This document shows positions 35,101 through 51,800 of a stretch of DNA of 64,000 bases, piece after piece. The DNA is taken from assembly GCF_004798705.1 (NCBI RefSeq), contig NZ_CP039290.1, positions 1,798,001 to 1,862,000 of the forward strand, read 5' to 3'. This stretch comes from Arthrobacter sp. PAMC25564 (GTDB lineage Bacteria > Actinomycetota > Actinomycetes > Actinomycetales > Micrococcaceae). Below the pieces are notes generated by a model. It was not told where the DNA came from and did no database searches. It worked only from the letters and a program-made list of their open reading frames with translations. The position numbers and the translations under genes were made by a program. Position 1 is the stretch's first letter. Every line of letters begins with the position of its first letter.

Positions 35101-36989
35101 TCGGCGATATGTCCGGCGACGTCTTCGGCAACGGCATGCTGCTCTCCCGGCATATCCGCCTGCTGGCCGCGTTCGACCACCGGCACATCTTCCTCGATCC
35201 CACCCCGGACGAGGCTGTTTCCTTCGCGGAGCGCCAGCGGCTTTTCGAGCTGCCCAGGTCCTCCTGGGATGACTACAACAAGTCATTGATCAGCCCGGGC
35301 GGCGGCGTGTTCCCGCGCCAGGCGAAGGTCATCCCGATCTCGGGCGAGGTACGGGCTGCGCTGGGCCTGCCGGACGGCACAACCCAGCTGAGCCCGCCCG
35401 AACTGCTGCGCGCGATTCTGCTGGCCCCGGCGGATCTGCTCTACAACGGCGGCATTGGCACCTATGTGAAGGCGAGCACCGAGACCAACGCCGAGGTCGG
35501 CGACAAGGCCAACGACTCCATCCGCGTCGACGGGCGCCAGCTCCGCGTCAAGGTCATCGGCGAGGGCGGAAACCTGGGCATGACCCAGCGCGGACGCATC
35601 GAGGCCGCACTGCAGGGCGTCATCCTGAACACCGATGCCATCGACAACTCGGCCGGTGTCGACTGCTCCGACCATGAGGTCAACATCAAGATCTTCGTGG
35701 ACCGGATGGTGGCGGCGGGCAAGCTGGACCCGGCCGAACGCGCGCAGTTCCTGGCATCGATGACCGAGGAGGTCGGCCGGCTGGTGCTCGAGGACAACAT
35801 CGACCAGAACATCCTGCTGCTCAACGACCGGATGCGCGTGTCCGAATGGAGCCCCAGCTACGAACGGCTGATGGACTGGCTGGAAAAGTCGGCCGACCTC
35901 AAGCGGGACCTGGAGGCGCTGCCCACCACGGAAACGCTGCGGGAACGACTGGACCAGGGCCAGGGGCTGACGGCCCCGGAACTCTCGGTCCTGGCGGCGT
36001 ACTCCAAGATCGAGCTGGCCACCGCGCTGCGGGACAGCGACCTCGCCGAGGACCCGTGGTTCAAGGCGACGCTCCGGGCCTACTTCCCGAAGCAGCTGCG
36101 GGAACGGTTCGACGCCGAACTGGACAGCCACCCGCTGCGCCGCGAAATCATCGCGACGATCGTTGCCAACGACATGATCAACCTCGGCGGCATCACCTTC
36201 GCGTTCCGGGCCATGGAGGAGACATCGGCCACCGAGGCCGCCGTCGCCAAGGCCTTCGTGGCGCTCCGCAAGGTGTACGAGCTGGACATCATGGTGGCAG
36301 AACTCAACGAACTGCCGGCGTCGTTCCCGACCGAACACTGGAGCACCGTCCACCTGGATATCCGCCGGCTCCTGGACCGAGCGGTCCGCTGGCTCCTCAG
36401 CCAGGGCAACACCTCCCGTCCGATCGCCGAGACGGTTGCGGAGTTCAAGCCGCTGATGGACCCGATGCGGGCCAGGCTGCTGGACTACCTGCGCGGCGAC
36501 GACCGTGACCGGGTGGCCGCGTGGCTTGAGAAGGCGCGGGGCTGGGAACTGCCGGAAGACCTGGCACACCGGTGGGCGGAGCTGTTCGAGAGCTTCGTGC
36601 TCCTGGATATCGCCAAGATCGTGCACGTCAGTCCCGAGCCTGTCGAAGAGATTGCCCACGTGTACTACACGGTGTTCAACCGCTTCCACGCCGATTCCCT
36701 GCTCGAACGGATCACGAAGCTGCCCAGGAGGGACCGCTGGCAGGCGCTGGCCCGCGCGGCCCTGCGCGACGACCTGTACTCGACCATCTCGGACATGACG
36801 ACGGCGGTGCTGGAGTCGACACCTCCGGGGACACCTGCGGAAGAACGGCTGGTGGCCTGGGAAGGCCAGAACCTCGAGCAACTGGACCGCGCCAAGAGCA
36901 TGTTCGACGAGGTCAATGCGCTCCAGTCGGATGACATGGCCTCGCTGTCGGTAGCATTGAGGCTCTTGAGGTCAATCGTTCGACGCTAG
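32124..36989 (+). CDS. gdh: NAD-specific glutamate dehydrogenase, 180-kDa class
   Basis: A 1621-residue enzyme oxidising glutamate to 2-oxoglutarate and ammonia with NAD, the large class typified by Streptomyces GDH and mycobacterial Rv2476c (1624 residues). The N-terminal half holds ACT-like regulatory segments; the catalytic core (about residues 790-1200) has RFGKVARGGLRWSDR, the lysine motif GAKGGFFAKQLP, VGVGDMSGDVFGNGMLLS and the NAD-binding VIGEGGNLGMTQRGR. The ATG at 32124 follows GGAGG 9 bases upstream; longer frames begin inside the preceding gene. It probably serves glutamate catabolism. The kinase gene follows after 42 bases. Confidence 0.96.
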   Translation: MSSGSSVEDQPVSIGAGEGYLADYYEHLPEEDSRGYAHEVLAARADTHRRLAARRLPGIANISVIDEADCSVLYVVTDDMPFLVDSVNAELVRQKAPIHLVLHPLFVVMRNRASGDLVKVSRVPSHLGISSGDTAAMPNLSHLIAQGDNASHMESWIAVEIARVDEEKRARLVEGIGRVLGDVRAAVEDWPRMRSKALEIAADLDKVSNPAQITELRQAQELLRWMDDGNFTFLGYREYDLMNVAGEDVLEPRDDSGLGLLRGGADTPHQIQHLTAAGRKKAREKRALVITKANSRSTVHRSAYLDYIGVKSFDAAGNVNGERRFIGLFATSAYAGSVRAIPVVREKVAAVLNGAGFPPDSHSGKDLLGILETYPRDELFQIEIPDLAATATGIQRLQERRRTRLFLRPDIYGRFMSAVVYLPRDRYTTNVRLRIEQELRETFDAVSIDYEARMTESALARLFFRIRLPKNADVSNVNSAELEKRLVRAARSWPEGITEVLRARSENDGAEGAKELAALWADAFPAGYRVDYEVEDALEDIARFEKYGAAAERAGEGIKAEPGVHVYLPEGAGATLEEDARVKLYMLEPKSLSQILPFFHNLGLEVLDERPFEIETADHRDFFLYDLGLKYPAGVDPRTTGRLLADSFGAAVSGVVESDSFDRLVLREGMHWRQVIVLRAYAKYMRQMGNTNSFEFMSDTLLANPDVTRALTALFAARFDPSLDDAGRQLRQDEVGAGLDAAIEQVATLDADRVLRTFRNLIQATTRTNYFQNKTHLSFKLNPAAIEGLPFPRPKFEIWVYAPRVEGVHLRFGKVARGGLRWSDRREDFRTEILGLVKAQTVKNAVIVPTGAKGGFFAKQLPDPASDRTAWMAEGIESYKTFIRGLLDITDNLVTTPEGETVVPPADVVRHDDDDTYLVVAADKGTASFSDIANGLAGEYGFWLGDAFASGGSVGYDHKAMGITARGAWESVKRHFSELDLDTQSEPFTVVGVGDMSGDVFGNGMLLSRHIRLLAAFDHRHIFLDPTPDEAVSFAERQRLFELPRSSWDDYNKSLISPGGGVFPRQAKVIPISGEVRAALGLPDGTTQLSPPELLRAILLAPADLLYNGGIGTYVKASTETNAEVGDKANDSIRVDGRQLRVKVIGEGGNLGMTQRGRIEAALQGVILNTDAIDNSAGVDCSDHEVNIKIFVDRMVAAGKLDPAERAQFLASMTEEVGRLVLEDNIDQNILLLNDRMRVSEWSPSYERLMDWLEKSADLKRDLEALPTTETLRERLDQGQGLTAPELSVLAAYSKIELATALRDSDLAEDPWFKATLRAYFPKQLRERFDAELDSHPLRREIIATIVANDMINLGGITFAFRAMEETSATEAAVAKAFVALRKVYELDIMVAELNELPASFPTEHWSTVHLDIRRLLDRAVRWLLSQGNTSRPIAETVAEFKPLMDPMRARLLDYLRGDDRDRVAAWLEKARGWELPEDLAHRWAELFESFVLLDIAKIVHVSPEPVEEIAHVYYTVFNRFHADSLLERITKLPRRDRWQALARAALRDDLYSTISDMTTAVLESTPPGTPAEERLVAWEGQNLEQLDRAKSMFDEVNALQSDDMASLSVALRLLRSIVRR

Positions 36990-37031
36990 GGGCGGCCTCC
37001 CGCTGCCCGCCGCGTCTCACATGGAGGTGCT

Positions 37032-38501
37032 GTGGCAATCTTTACGGACCCTATCAGGGAGCATGCTGATTTCGGGCCGGGGGATGCCGAGTGGCTGCAC
37101 CTGCTGGTCGGCGACTGGCAGATGGTCGCCGACCTTGCCTTCGCCGATCTGGCGTTGTGGTTCCCGCATCCTGAGCTTGGTTACGTGGCGCTCGCCCACG
37201 TGCGACCCTCCACCACGCATACCGTGTTCCATGCCGACTTCGTGGGGGAGGGGATCAGATCGGACCTGCAACCGCTGGTCGACAAGGCGTGGGAAAGCCG
37301 CACGATTGAGCGCTCCAACGAGACCAACTGGAGCAGCGACATGGCCCTGCGGGTCGAGGCGGTGCCGATGGTCCGCAATGGCCGGACACTGGCGATCGTG
37401 ACTTCCCACATGGATCTCTCCAGTTCACGGATGCCGTCACGGCTTGAGCTGACCTACAGGCAGTGCGCGTATGACCTGTTGCGGATGGGAACGCTCGGGC
37501 TGTGGCCGGACTTCGCGTCGCCCACGGGTTCGCGCCGGGGCGCGCCCCGCGTGGGCGACGGCCTGATCAGGCTCGATGCCGAGGGGATCGTCCAGTACGC
37601 CAGCCCCAACGGTGTCTCTGCCTTCCGCCGCCTCGGCGACGGCGAGTCCCTCGAGGGCCGGTCCCTCGCCGAGCTGACCGCAGGGCTGCTGAAGGACCGC
37701 CGTATGGTGGACGAAACGCTGCCATTGGTGGTGACCGGGCGGATGCCGTGGCGGAGCGAGATCGAATCCCGCGGGGTCAGTCTCTCCTTGCGCGCGATTC
37801 CGCTGCGCGACGAACAGCAGCGCTTTGGGGCGCTTGTCCTCTGCCGCGACGTCTCCGAGCTGCGGCGCCGGGAGATGGAACTCGTCACGAAGGACGCCAC
37901 GATCCGCGAGATCCACCACCGGGTCAAGAACAACCTGCAGACGGTGGCGGCCCTGTTGCGGATGCAGTCGCGCCGGATGGTCAGCGACGAGGCGAAACAG
38001 GGGCTTGAGCAGGCCATGCGGCGGGTGGCGACCATCGCGCTGGTGCACGAGACGCTGTCCCAAGGGCTGACCCAGAGCGTTGATTTCGATGAACTCATCG
38101 GCCGGCAGTTCCGGCTCTCGGCCGAAGTTGCCTCGCCGTCGCAGCAGGTCAAGACGCAGCGCTCGGGGCTGTTCGGTGAACTGCCGAGCGACTTCGCGAC
38201 CCCGCTCGCCCTGGTCATCAACGAACTGGTGACCAACGCCGTCGAACACGGCCTGGAAGGGCGGACCGGGACGGTCTGGCTGATCGCCGACCGCTCCGAA
38301 AGTGAAGACGGGGAGGAGCTACTGACCGTGACGGTGGAGGACGACGGCGTCGGGCTCCCCGAAACGCCCTACGCGGAGGGGCTGGGCCTGCAGATTGTCC
38401 GCACGCTTGTGACCAGTGAGCTGGGCGGGAGCATCCAGTGGAAAGCCCGGGAGGGCAGCGGCACCGCGGTCCAGATTGTCCTGAGCCTGACCCCGCGCTG
38501 A
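37032..38501 (+). CDS. pdtaS: PdtaS-like sensor histidine kinase
   Basis: A 489-residue soluble HisKA_2-type kinase. Known PdtaS proteins phosphorylate the RNA-binding antiterminator PdtaR. The N-terminal GAF-like domain spans about residues 5-150, a PAS domain about 175-280, then the phosphoacceptor helix with His296 in REIHHRVKNNLQTVA and an ATPase domain with INELVTNAVEHGLEG and GLGLQIVRTLV. No membrane segment. The GTG start at 37032 follows GGAGGTG. Its location just before whiB1 matches Rv3220c-Rv3219 of mycobacteria, which supports the symbol. pdtaR itself is not in the window. Confidence 0.88.
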   Translation: MAIFTDPIREHADFGPGDAEWLHLLVGDWQMVADLAFADLALWFPHPELGYVALAHVRPSTTHTVFHADFVGEGIRSDLQPLVDKAWESRTIERSNETNWSSDMALRVEAVPMVRNGRTLAIVTSHMDLSSSRMPSRLELTYRQCAYDLLRMGTLGLWPDFASPTGSRRGAPRVGDGLIRLDAEGIVQYASPNGVSAFRRLGDGESLEGRSLAELTAGLLKDRRMVDETLPLVVTGRMPWRSEIESRGVSLSLRAIPLRDEQQRFGALVLCRDVSELRRREMELVTKDATIREIHHRVKNNLQTVAALLRMQSRRMVSDEAKQGLEQAMRRVATIALVHETLSQGLTQSVDFDELIGRQFRLSAEVASPSQQVKTQRSGLFGELPSDFATPLALVINELVTNAVEHGLEGRTGTVWLIADRSESEDGEELLTVTVEDDGVGLPETPYAEGLGLQIVRTLVTSELGGSIQWKAREGSGTAVQIVLSLTPR

Positions 38502-38533
38502 ACGCATCCCCGGTCCGGGTGCTTTAACGGGCA

Positions 38534-38563
38534 ATGGCCGCGGACCCGAAGGTCTGCGGCCAT
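38534..38563. terminator. Bidirectional terminator between pdtaS and whiB1
   Basis: ATGGCCGCGGACC (38534-38546), loop CGAA, GGTCTGCGGCCAT (38551-38563), 13 pairs with one G-U, between the convergent genes. Confidence 0.8.
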
Positions 38564-38623
38564 TACTGCCTGTTGCCCGAACGGGCGTCTTTCCCGACGG
38601 CGGGTGCTGGCCGGGGCGGAAAA

Positions 38624-38872
38624 TCAGGAGGCGCGGCGGGCCCGTGCGGCCCGGCGCTTGAGCGCACGGCGCTCGTCCTCGCTCATGCCGCCCCAGACCC
38701 CGGCGTCCTGGCCGGATTCGAGGGCCCACTGGAGGCAGGTATCCACAACGGGGCAGCGCCGGCAGACGCTTTTTGCTTCTTCGATCTGCAGGAGCGCAGG
38801 ACCGGTGTTTCCTACGGGAAAGAACAGCTCCGGGTCCTTGTCAAGGCACGCTGCGCGGTTACGCCAATCCAT
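38624..38872 (-). CDS. whiB1: WhiB1-type iron-sulfur transcription factor
   Basis: An 82-residue WhiB protein. The four cluster ligands are Cys9, Cys37, Cys40 and Cys46 (C-x2-C-x5-C after the first cysteine), followed by the turn GVWGGMSEDER and a basic C-terminus RRALKRRAARARRA for DNA binding. WhiB1 proteins carry a [4Fe-4S] cluster that reacts with nitric oxide and bind the principal sigma factor. The first residues MDWRNRAACLD and the position beside pdtaS mark it as the WhiB1 subgroup. The upstream strand carries a CRP-type palindrome and, further up, a terminator-like hairpin. Confidence 0.95.
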   Translation of the reverse strand: MDWRNRAACLDKDPELFFPVGNTGPALLQIEEAKSVCRRCPVVDTCLQWALESGQDAGVWGGMSEDERRALKRRAARARRAS

Positions 38873-38916
38873 GCTGATCAGTCACTCCATTTCGTGGGAA
38901 CGCATTAAATAGCCTT

Positions 38917-38930
38917 GTGAAATTATTCAC
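38917..38930 (-). promoter_or_regulatory. CRP/GlxR-type site upstream of whiB1
   Basis: On the whiB1 strand the sequence reads GTGA-ATAATT-TCAC, flanked by A on both sides, an excellent match to TGTGA-N6-TCACA. It lies 45-58 bases before the start codon, with TATTTA (38909-38904) just downstream as a possible -10. The flanks AGCCTT/AAGGCT extend it to an 11-bp inverted repeat with a 2-base bulge. Mycobacterial whiB1 is a known direct target of the cAMP receptor protein. Confidence 0.6.
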
Positions 38931-38942
38931 TAAAGGCTTCAT

Positions 38943-38969
38943 AAGAAAAGGGCCCTTTGGGGCCCCCTT
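38943..38969 (-). terminator. Terminator-like hairpin on the whiB1 strand, upstream of the gene
   Basis: Minus strand: AAGGGGGCCC, loop CAAA, GGGCCCTTTT, then CTTAT. The stem is 10 pairs with two G-U and ends in a T run. It lies 71-97 bases before the whiB1 start, so it is either an attenuator in a long leader or the end of a short upstream transcript. Confidence 0.5.
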
Positions 38970-39083
38970 GGTCATCTGCATTAAGCCTGTCATGTTAACG
39001 CTGTGTAAACAAGGGGTATTTGGCTGCAAAATGCCGTGGGATCGTGAGCGATGCATCACATTGGATGGCGGCGTCCGCACATT

Positions 39084-39106
39084 TAGTCGACTATGTCCGG
39101 TAGGGT
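39084..39106 (+). promoter_or_regulatory. Palindrome and -10 element before the small membrane protein
   Basis: TAGTCGACTA (39084-39093) is a perfect 10-bp palindrome. TAGGGT (39101-39106) is a -10-like hexamer ending 6 bases before the GTG at 39113, giving leaderless geometry. The palindrome would lie in the -35/-10 spacer and could be an operator. Confidence 0.4.
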
Positions 39107-39112
39107 GCCAAT

Positions 39113-39625
39113 GTGTCAAGACCCCCGGTGAACCCCTCCGATCCCGCTGATAATTCCCCCGGTGCGCCCGCCGGAGTGCCCGAAGGCGGGTCCGCGGCAG
39201 AATCCGGCGGTGTCCCGGCCGCCGGGGCCGCGAGGCCGGCCGGAGTCCTGATCGTTTCAATAGTTGTTGCGCTCGAGGCAACCGCACTGCTGGCGGCGGC
39301 GGGCTGGTACGGAGTCCAGCTTCTGACGGCCGCCCCGGTGCTTTCGTTCTGGGGCGCTGTTTTCACCCTGGGGCTGCTGCTGGCGTTTTCCACCTGGCTC
39401 TTCGCCGTGGCCCGCTTCCTCTTCCGCGGCTACCGCTGGCCCCGGGCCGGCGCGCTCGTGGCACAGATTTTCGCCCTCACGATCGGCTTCCCGACGCTGA
39501 CCGGCGGGTACCCGCTGGCCGGGCTGGCCATGCTGGTGCCGGCAGCCGCCGCGATCGTGCTGCTGTTCGACAAAGGCGTCATCGCCTTCGCGTCCAGGGC
39601 CGGCGGCGCACCGCCTGCCCTGTAA
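39113..39625 (+). CDS. Small membrane protein of unknown function
   Basis: A 170-residue protein with a 40-residue disordered Pro/Gly/Ala-rich N-terminus and four membrane segments (about residues 43-70, 76-102, 110-130 and 135-155). No recognised family. The GTG start has no ribosome-binding site but a -10-like TAGGGT 6 bases upstream. It ends 5 bases from the stop of the convergent FHA-FtsK gene. Confidence 0.72.
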   Translation: MSRPPVNPSDPADNSPGAPAGVPEGGSAAESGGVPAAGAARPAGVLIVSIVVALEATALLAAAGWYGVQLLTAAPVLSFWGAVFTLGLLLAFSTWLFAVARFLFRGYRWPRAGALVAQIFALTIGFPTLTGGYPLAGLAMLVPAAAAIVLLFDKGVIAFASRAGGAPPAL

Positions 39626-39630
39626 CGGCG

Positions 39631-47136
<7,506 letters not shown>

Positions 47137-48006
47137 ATGGCAACGGTGAACAATCAGCTGACCACGCCCGGCGGTGGCCGTGGCCTGCTGGATGTCTATT
47201 CCAACCGGTTCCTGCTCAAGCTGCTGGTCCGCAAGGAGATCAAAGTCCGCTACCGCGGATCGGTGCTGGGGCTGCTTTGGTCCTATGTGAAGCCGCTGAT
47301 GCAGTTCATGATCTACTTCGTGGCGCTGGGCATTTTCCTCAACCTGCAACGGGCGACCCCCAACTACGCCATTTACCTGTTCTCCGGCATTGTCATGATC
47401 AATTTCTTTACCGAGACGCTCGGCAACGCCACCCGCTCCATCGTGGACAACCGGGACCTGATCCGCAAAATCTACCTGCCGCGGGAACTCTTTCCCGTTT
47501 CCACAGTGTGGGTTTCGGCGGCGCATTTCCTGCCACAGGTGTTGATCCTGGTCGGGGCCTGCCTCGTTGTGGGATGGGCGCCCTCGCTGGTTCAGCTGCT
47601 CGCCGTCATCGCGGCCTTCATTGTGGTGGCCATCCTTGGCACAGGCCTTGGACTGCTCTTCGGGGCTATCAACGTCTATTTCCGTGATTCGGAAAACATC
47701 GTGGACATGATCCTCATGGTGGTCACCTGGGCCTCCCCGGTGCTCTATATCTGGACCATGGCGCGGGACGCGCTGGGACCATGGTTTGCCGTGTACCAGG
47801 CCAACCCGATGACGGTTGCCGTGGAAATTTTCCACTGGGCGTTCTGGTACCCCACATTGAAGGCCGACCAGGTGGGGATGGTGGATCTGCCGCCGGGCCT
47901 GCTGTCGCTTTGGCTGCCGGTGGCACTGCTCGTTTCCTTGGCCGTCCTCTTCTTCGGACAGTTGGTCTTCCGCCGACTGGCCGTCCACTTTGCCCAGGAG
48001 CTCTAG
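47137..48006 (+). CDS. wzm: ABC-2 type polysaccharide export permease (Wzm)
   Basis: A 289-residue membrane subunit of an ABC exporter for lipid-linked polysaccharide. Six membrane segments follow a cytoplasmic amphipathic N-terminus; the RKEIKVRYRGSVLGLLWSYVKPL segment is the classic Wzm/TagG start. It begins at the base after the GlfT2 stop and ends one base before the Wzt gene. By context it exports a galactofuranose polymer, comparable to mycobacterial Rv3783. Confidence 0.92.
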   Translation: MATVNNQLTTPGGGRGLLDVYSNRFLLKLLVRKEIKVRYRGSVLGLLWSYVKPLMQFMIYFVALGIFLNLQRATPNYAIYLFSGIVMINFFTETLGNATRSIVDNRDLIRKIYLPRELFPVSTVWVSAAHFLPQVLILVGACLVVGWAPSLVQLLAVIAAFIVVAILGTGLGLLFGAINVYFRDSENIVDMILMVVTWASPVLYIWTMARDALGPWFAVYQANPMTVAVEIFHWAFWYPTLKADQVGMVDLPPGLLSLWLPVALLVSLAVLFFGQLVFRRLAVHFAQEL

Positions 48007-48007
48007 C

Positions 48008-48772
48008 ATGAACGCCGTTGACACCGTGGCCGACAACGTTGCCATCACCTGCCGCAACCTTCGTAAGGTCTTTGTACTGCGCCATACGCGATCCATGAAG
48101 GAGTCCATCGTGTGGCTCCTCAAGGGCCGCAAGGGCGACCTCTCCAAGAAGTTCGATGCCCTCAAGGATGTCTCCCTGGACGTTGTCCAGGGAGAAACAG
48201 TGGCGCTGCTTGGGCTCAACGGCTCGGGCAAGTCAACGCTGCTGAAGCTCATTTCTGGCGTACTCCAGCCCGACGGCGGCACCGTGCGGACCCGTGGCAG
48301 GGTGGCGGGCCTGATCGAGGTCGGGGCAGGGTTCCACCACGACCTCAGCGGACGCGACAACGTCTACCTCAACGGCGCCATTCTGGGCATGACCGAGAAG
48401 CAGATCGACACGATGTTCGACTCCATCGTGGAGTTCTCCGAGATTGGCGAGTTCATCGACACCGAGGTGAAGTTCTACTCCTCGGGCATGTACCTCAAGC
48501 TGGCCTTCTCCATCGCCGTCCACACCGATCCCGAGGTCTTCCTGATCGATGAGATCCTGGCGGTGGGTGATGAGCCGTTCCAGCGCAAATGCATCAAGAA
48601 GATCAAGGAACTGGCGGCGGACGGCAAGACCCTCTTCGTGGTCAGCCACGACCTCGATCTGGTCTCCACCGTCTGTGAGCGCGGCGTGCTGCTCGAGCAT
48701 GGCAAGATCATAATGGACGGGGAAGTGCATGATGTCGTCGGCGAACTGAGGCGGCGGACCACGGTGCAGTAG
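48008..48772 (+). CDS. wzt: ABC exporter ATP-binding protein (Wzt)
   Basis: A 254-residue ATPase that powers Wzm. Walker A is LLGLNGSGKSTLLK; the Wzt-type signature is YSSGMYLKLAFS; Walker B is EVFLIDEILAVGDEPFQ. It is short, without the C-terminal carbohydrate-binding domain that recognises terminally modified chains, so the polymer is probably exported without a recognised cap. The ATG at 48008 follows AGGAG at 47996-48000; an earlier in-frame start would overlap wzm. Confidence 0.93.
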   Translation: MNAVDTVADNVAITCRNLRKVFVLRHTRSMKESIVWLLKGRKGDLSKKFDALKDVSLDVVQGETVALLGLNGSGKSTLLKLISGVLQPDGGTVRTRGRVAGLIEVGAGFHHDLSGRDNVYLNGAILGMTEKQIDTMFDSIVEFSEIGEFIDTEVKFYSSGMYLKLAFSIAVHTDPEVFLIDEILAVGDEPFQRKCIKKIKELAADGKTLFVVSHDLDLVSTVCERGVLLEHGKIIMDGEVHDVVGELRRRTTVQ

Positions 48773-48860
48773 CGGCGGCGCTGCCCTTCGTGTTCGACCC
48801 GTCCCGCCTGGCGGCCTGCGACCCGTCGGCCGGCGTCAGGCTGCGTCAGAGCCGGCGCGG

Positions 48861-50852
48861 CTACCCCCCACAGGCTGTAATCTTGTAAAGCTTCGCGTCG
48901 CCCTGGCTGTCGACCAGCTGGAGTCCGGGGTTCTGATCCAGATGGGTAAGGCCTGCCGGCGTGTGGTGGCCGCCGTGAACTTCCTTAGAGCCGAAGTCCA
49001 GGATGTAGTAAGCGTGTTCTGCCCGGACGGCCTCGCAGACGCCCGGATCCGTGGATACCGCCCCCGCCGACTCATAGATCTTTTCGACCCCGGGGGAGAC
49101 GCTGCTGAGGATATGAAGCTGGGCGGACTTCCGGTCGCCAAGGGCGTACGAGAGCGCGGCCCCCGTGTAAGGGTTGTCGATGAGCACCGCATCGGGCGGC
49201 ACGGTCTGTTTCAGCCGATGGATCACCGCGAGCTCATCCGGGGAGACAAGGGCTGAGTCCCCGTCCAGGGTGTAGCGGGACGCGGCCTCGTGGACCTCTT
49301 TCCCGAGACCGCCCTGCTGCCCGAGAGCGGCGGCGGCAAGGACCAGGACGATTCCGCCCGCGGCCCGGCAGGTTGCCCGGATCGGGCTTCGCCAGCGTGC
49401 CTGGCCTTCAACAACGGTCTTCCGGGCAGCACCGCGCTCCCGGATACCTGCCAGGGCATCGCCGGCCCAGTCCACCCCGATGGCGGCAAGCAGCACGCCC
49501 ACAAGGGGCAGGAGCGCGGCTATGCGGTAGCTGTCGTTGTACCAGACCCCGGTGAGGAAGTTTCTGATCGGGGAGATCGGAAAGCCGGCCACAACGACGA
49601 ACAACGCTGTGAAGATCACGAAGACAGCCGCAACCCACGCGTACCTCGCGGGGCGCCGGCAGCAGACCCAGAGGCCGAGAAGCGCCAGCGGGGCCACCAG
49701 CCAGGCCGGCGGAAGATTCATGGGGGAGAAGGTCAGTGCTTCACCGAAGGACTGCGGAACGGTGTGGTACGGGCCCCAGAAGGAGGCCTCTTCCGGCGGC
49801 CGGAGGAAGACCCACAGGCCCACGAATGCAAGGCCGCAGGCAGACACGCCCGCCAGATACCTGGCGACGGCGGCCCGGTCGTTGCGCCTTTTCCGCCACA
49901 GCTCCGGAAACGTCCTCCACACCAGGAACGCAGCCATGGGCAGCGTCCAGGTCAGCCACGCCATGAACGTCGTGGGATGCGCGACGACGAGCCCGGCGAG
50001 CCCCAGCAGGAGCGCCAGCACCGTGCCGACGTCGCGGCGTTGCTGTCCGGGGGTCAGGCCGGCGAGGGAGGCAGCCAGCGCAATGCACCCGGGCAGGATG
50101 CTGATGGCGAGCAAATTCGGATAGAGGACGCCAAAATCCATCATCAGGATCGGGAAGGCGCCCAACGAGGCGCAGGCGATGCCGGCCGCGATGGTGGCAG
50201 CCACGCCCGGTCCGACGACCCACCGGACCAGCAGGAGGCAGCCAAGGGGCCAGAATATGGCGGCAAGGATGATGCTGGTGATGCTGACCGCGGTCGGCAC
50301 GTCGGCGCCCGTTGTCGAGGCGACCAGCGAAGCCACGGCGTTCCAGCCGGCCGGGTAGAACCCGCCGCCGGTCATGGCGCCGATGGTCAGCGAAGAAGCC
50401 TGGCCGGTGTCCAGGGCGAACTTGACGGAGTTCAGGTGGAAGACGGCATCGTAGGTCTGCGAAAAGGACTGCGGGGTGCCGATGACGCGGACGGCGCTGG
50501 CCGCCAGCAGGGCTGCTGCAATACCGAAAGCGGCGAACGGCGCCAGTCCGCTCCGTGTCCGCCACCGGATGCCGTCCGGTGCCGCTGATCCGGAACGTAC
50601 CCGGCGGAACCGTGCGGCGAAGAACCCGGCTGCGGCGGCCAGCACCGACACGACGGTCACGGGAACCAGTCCGAACCGGACATGGATGAGCGGAGTCATC
50701 GTCGAAGTGGCAACGACGACGCCCACCGTCAATGCCGGAGCGAGCGCTAATGCGTCAAATCCCCTGAATCGAACGGCCAGGGCAACAAGCAGCCCGGGCA
50801 AGATCAAGAGGAGGGCGGCGCCGATAATCTGCGGTAAGACCGACCACCACAT
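48861..50852 (-). CDS. DUF6541 family multi-pass membrane protein
   Basis: A 663-residue integral membrane protein with about 12-14 hydrophobic segments and a C-terminal outside domain of about 150 residues. It resembles the DUF6541 family of actinobacterial polysaccharide loci, which look like GT-C glycosyltransferases; a loop near residue 135 (TYDAVFHLNSVKFALDTG) with acidic and His residues could be the sugar-transfer site. It is the last gene of the minus-strand rhamnose operon, 7 bases after rmlA. Its exact role is unknown. Confidence 0.75.
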   Translation of the reverse strand: MWWSVLPQIIGAALLLILPGLLVALAVRFRGFDALALAPALTVGVVVATSTMTPLIHVRFGLVPVTVVSVLAAAAGFFAARFRRVRSGSAAPDGIRWRTRSGLAPFAAFGIAAALLAASAVRVIGTPQSFSQTYDAVFHLNSVKFALDTGQASSLTIGAMTGGGFYPAGWNAVASLVASTTGADVPTAVSITSIILAAIFWPLGCLLLVRWVVGPGVAATIAAGIACASLGAFPILMMDFGVLYPNLLAISILPGCIALAASLAGLTPGQQRRDVGTVLALLLGLAGLVVAHPTTFMAWLTWTLPMAAFLVWRTFPELWRKRRNDRAAVARYLAGVSACGLAFVGLWVFLRPPEEASFWGPYHTVPQSFGEALTFSPMNLPPAWLVAPLALLGLWVCCRRPARYAWVAAVFVIFTALFVVVAGFPISPIRNFLTGVWYNDSYRIAALLPLVGVLLAAIGVDWAGDALAGIRERGAARKTVVEGQARWRSPIRATCRAAGGIVLVLAAAALGQQGGLGKEVHEAASRYTLDGDSALVSPDELAVIHRLKQTVPPDAVLIDNPYTGAALSYALGDRKSAQLHILSSVSPGVEKIYESAGAVSTDPGVCEAVRAEHAYYILDFGSKEVHGGHHTPAGLTHLDQNPGLQLVDSQGDAKLYKITACGG

Positions 50853-50859
50853 GCGGCCG

Positions 50860-51723
<864 letters not shown>

Positions 51724-51800
51724 GGTCTATATCTTCCCCTACCGGCCAGCAGTGGGCCAAACCAGCGCCGTGCGCGATTGTTCCGCCGGCCGGGACCGGT

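Noticed and set aside
35283..36881. A 532-codon open frame antisense to the glutamate dehydrogenase gene
   Set aside because: Same explanation: third-position GC of the real gene removes stops on the other strand. Several other long antisense frames (over secA, mtrB and the ABC importer) were dropped for this reason.
38859..39287. A minus-strand frame of 142 codons upstream of whiB1
   Set aside because: It overlaps the start of the plus-strand membrane protein and crosses the terminator-like hairpin and the CRP-like site. The composition is not protein-like.
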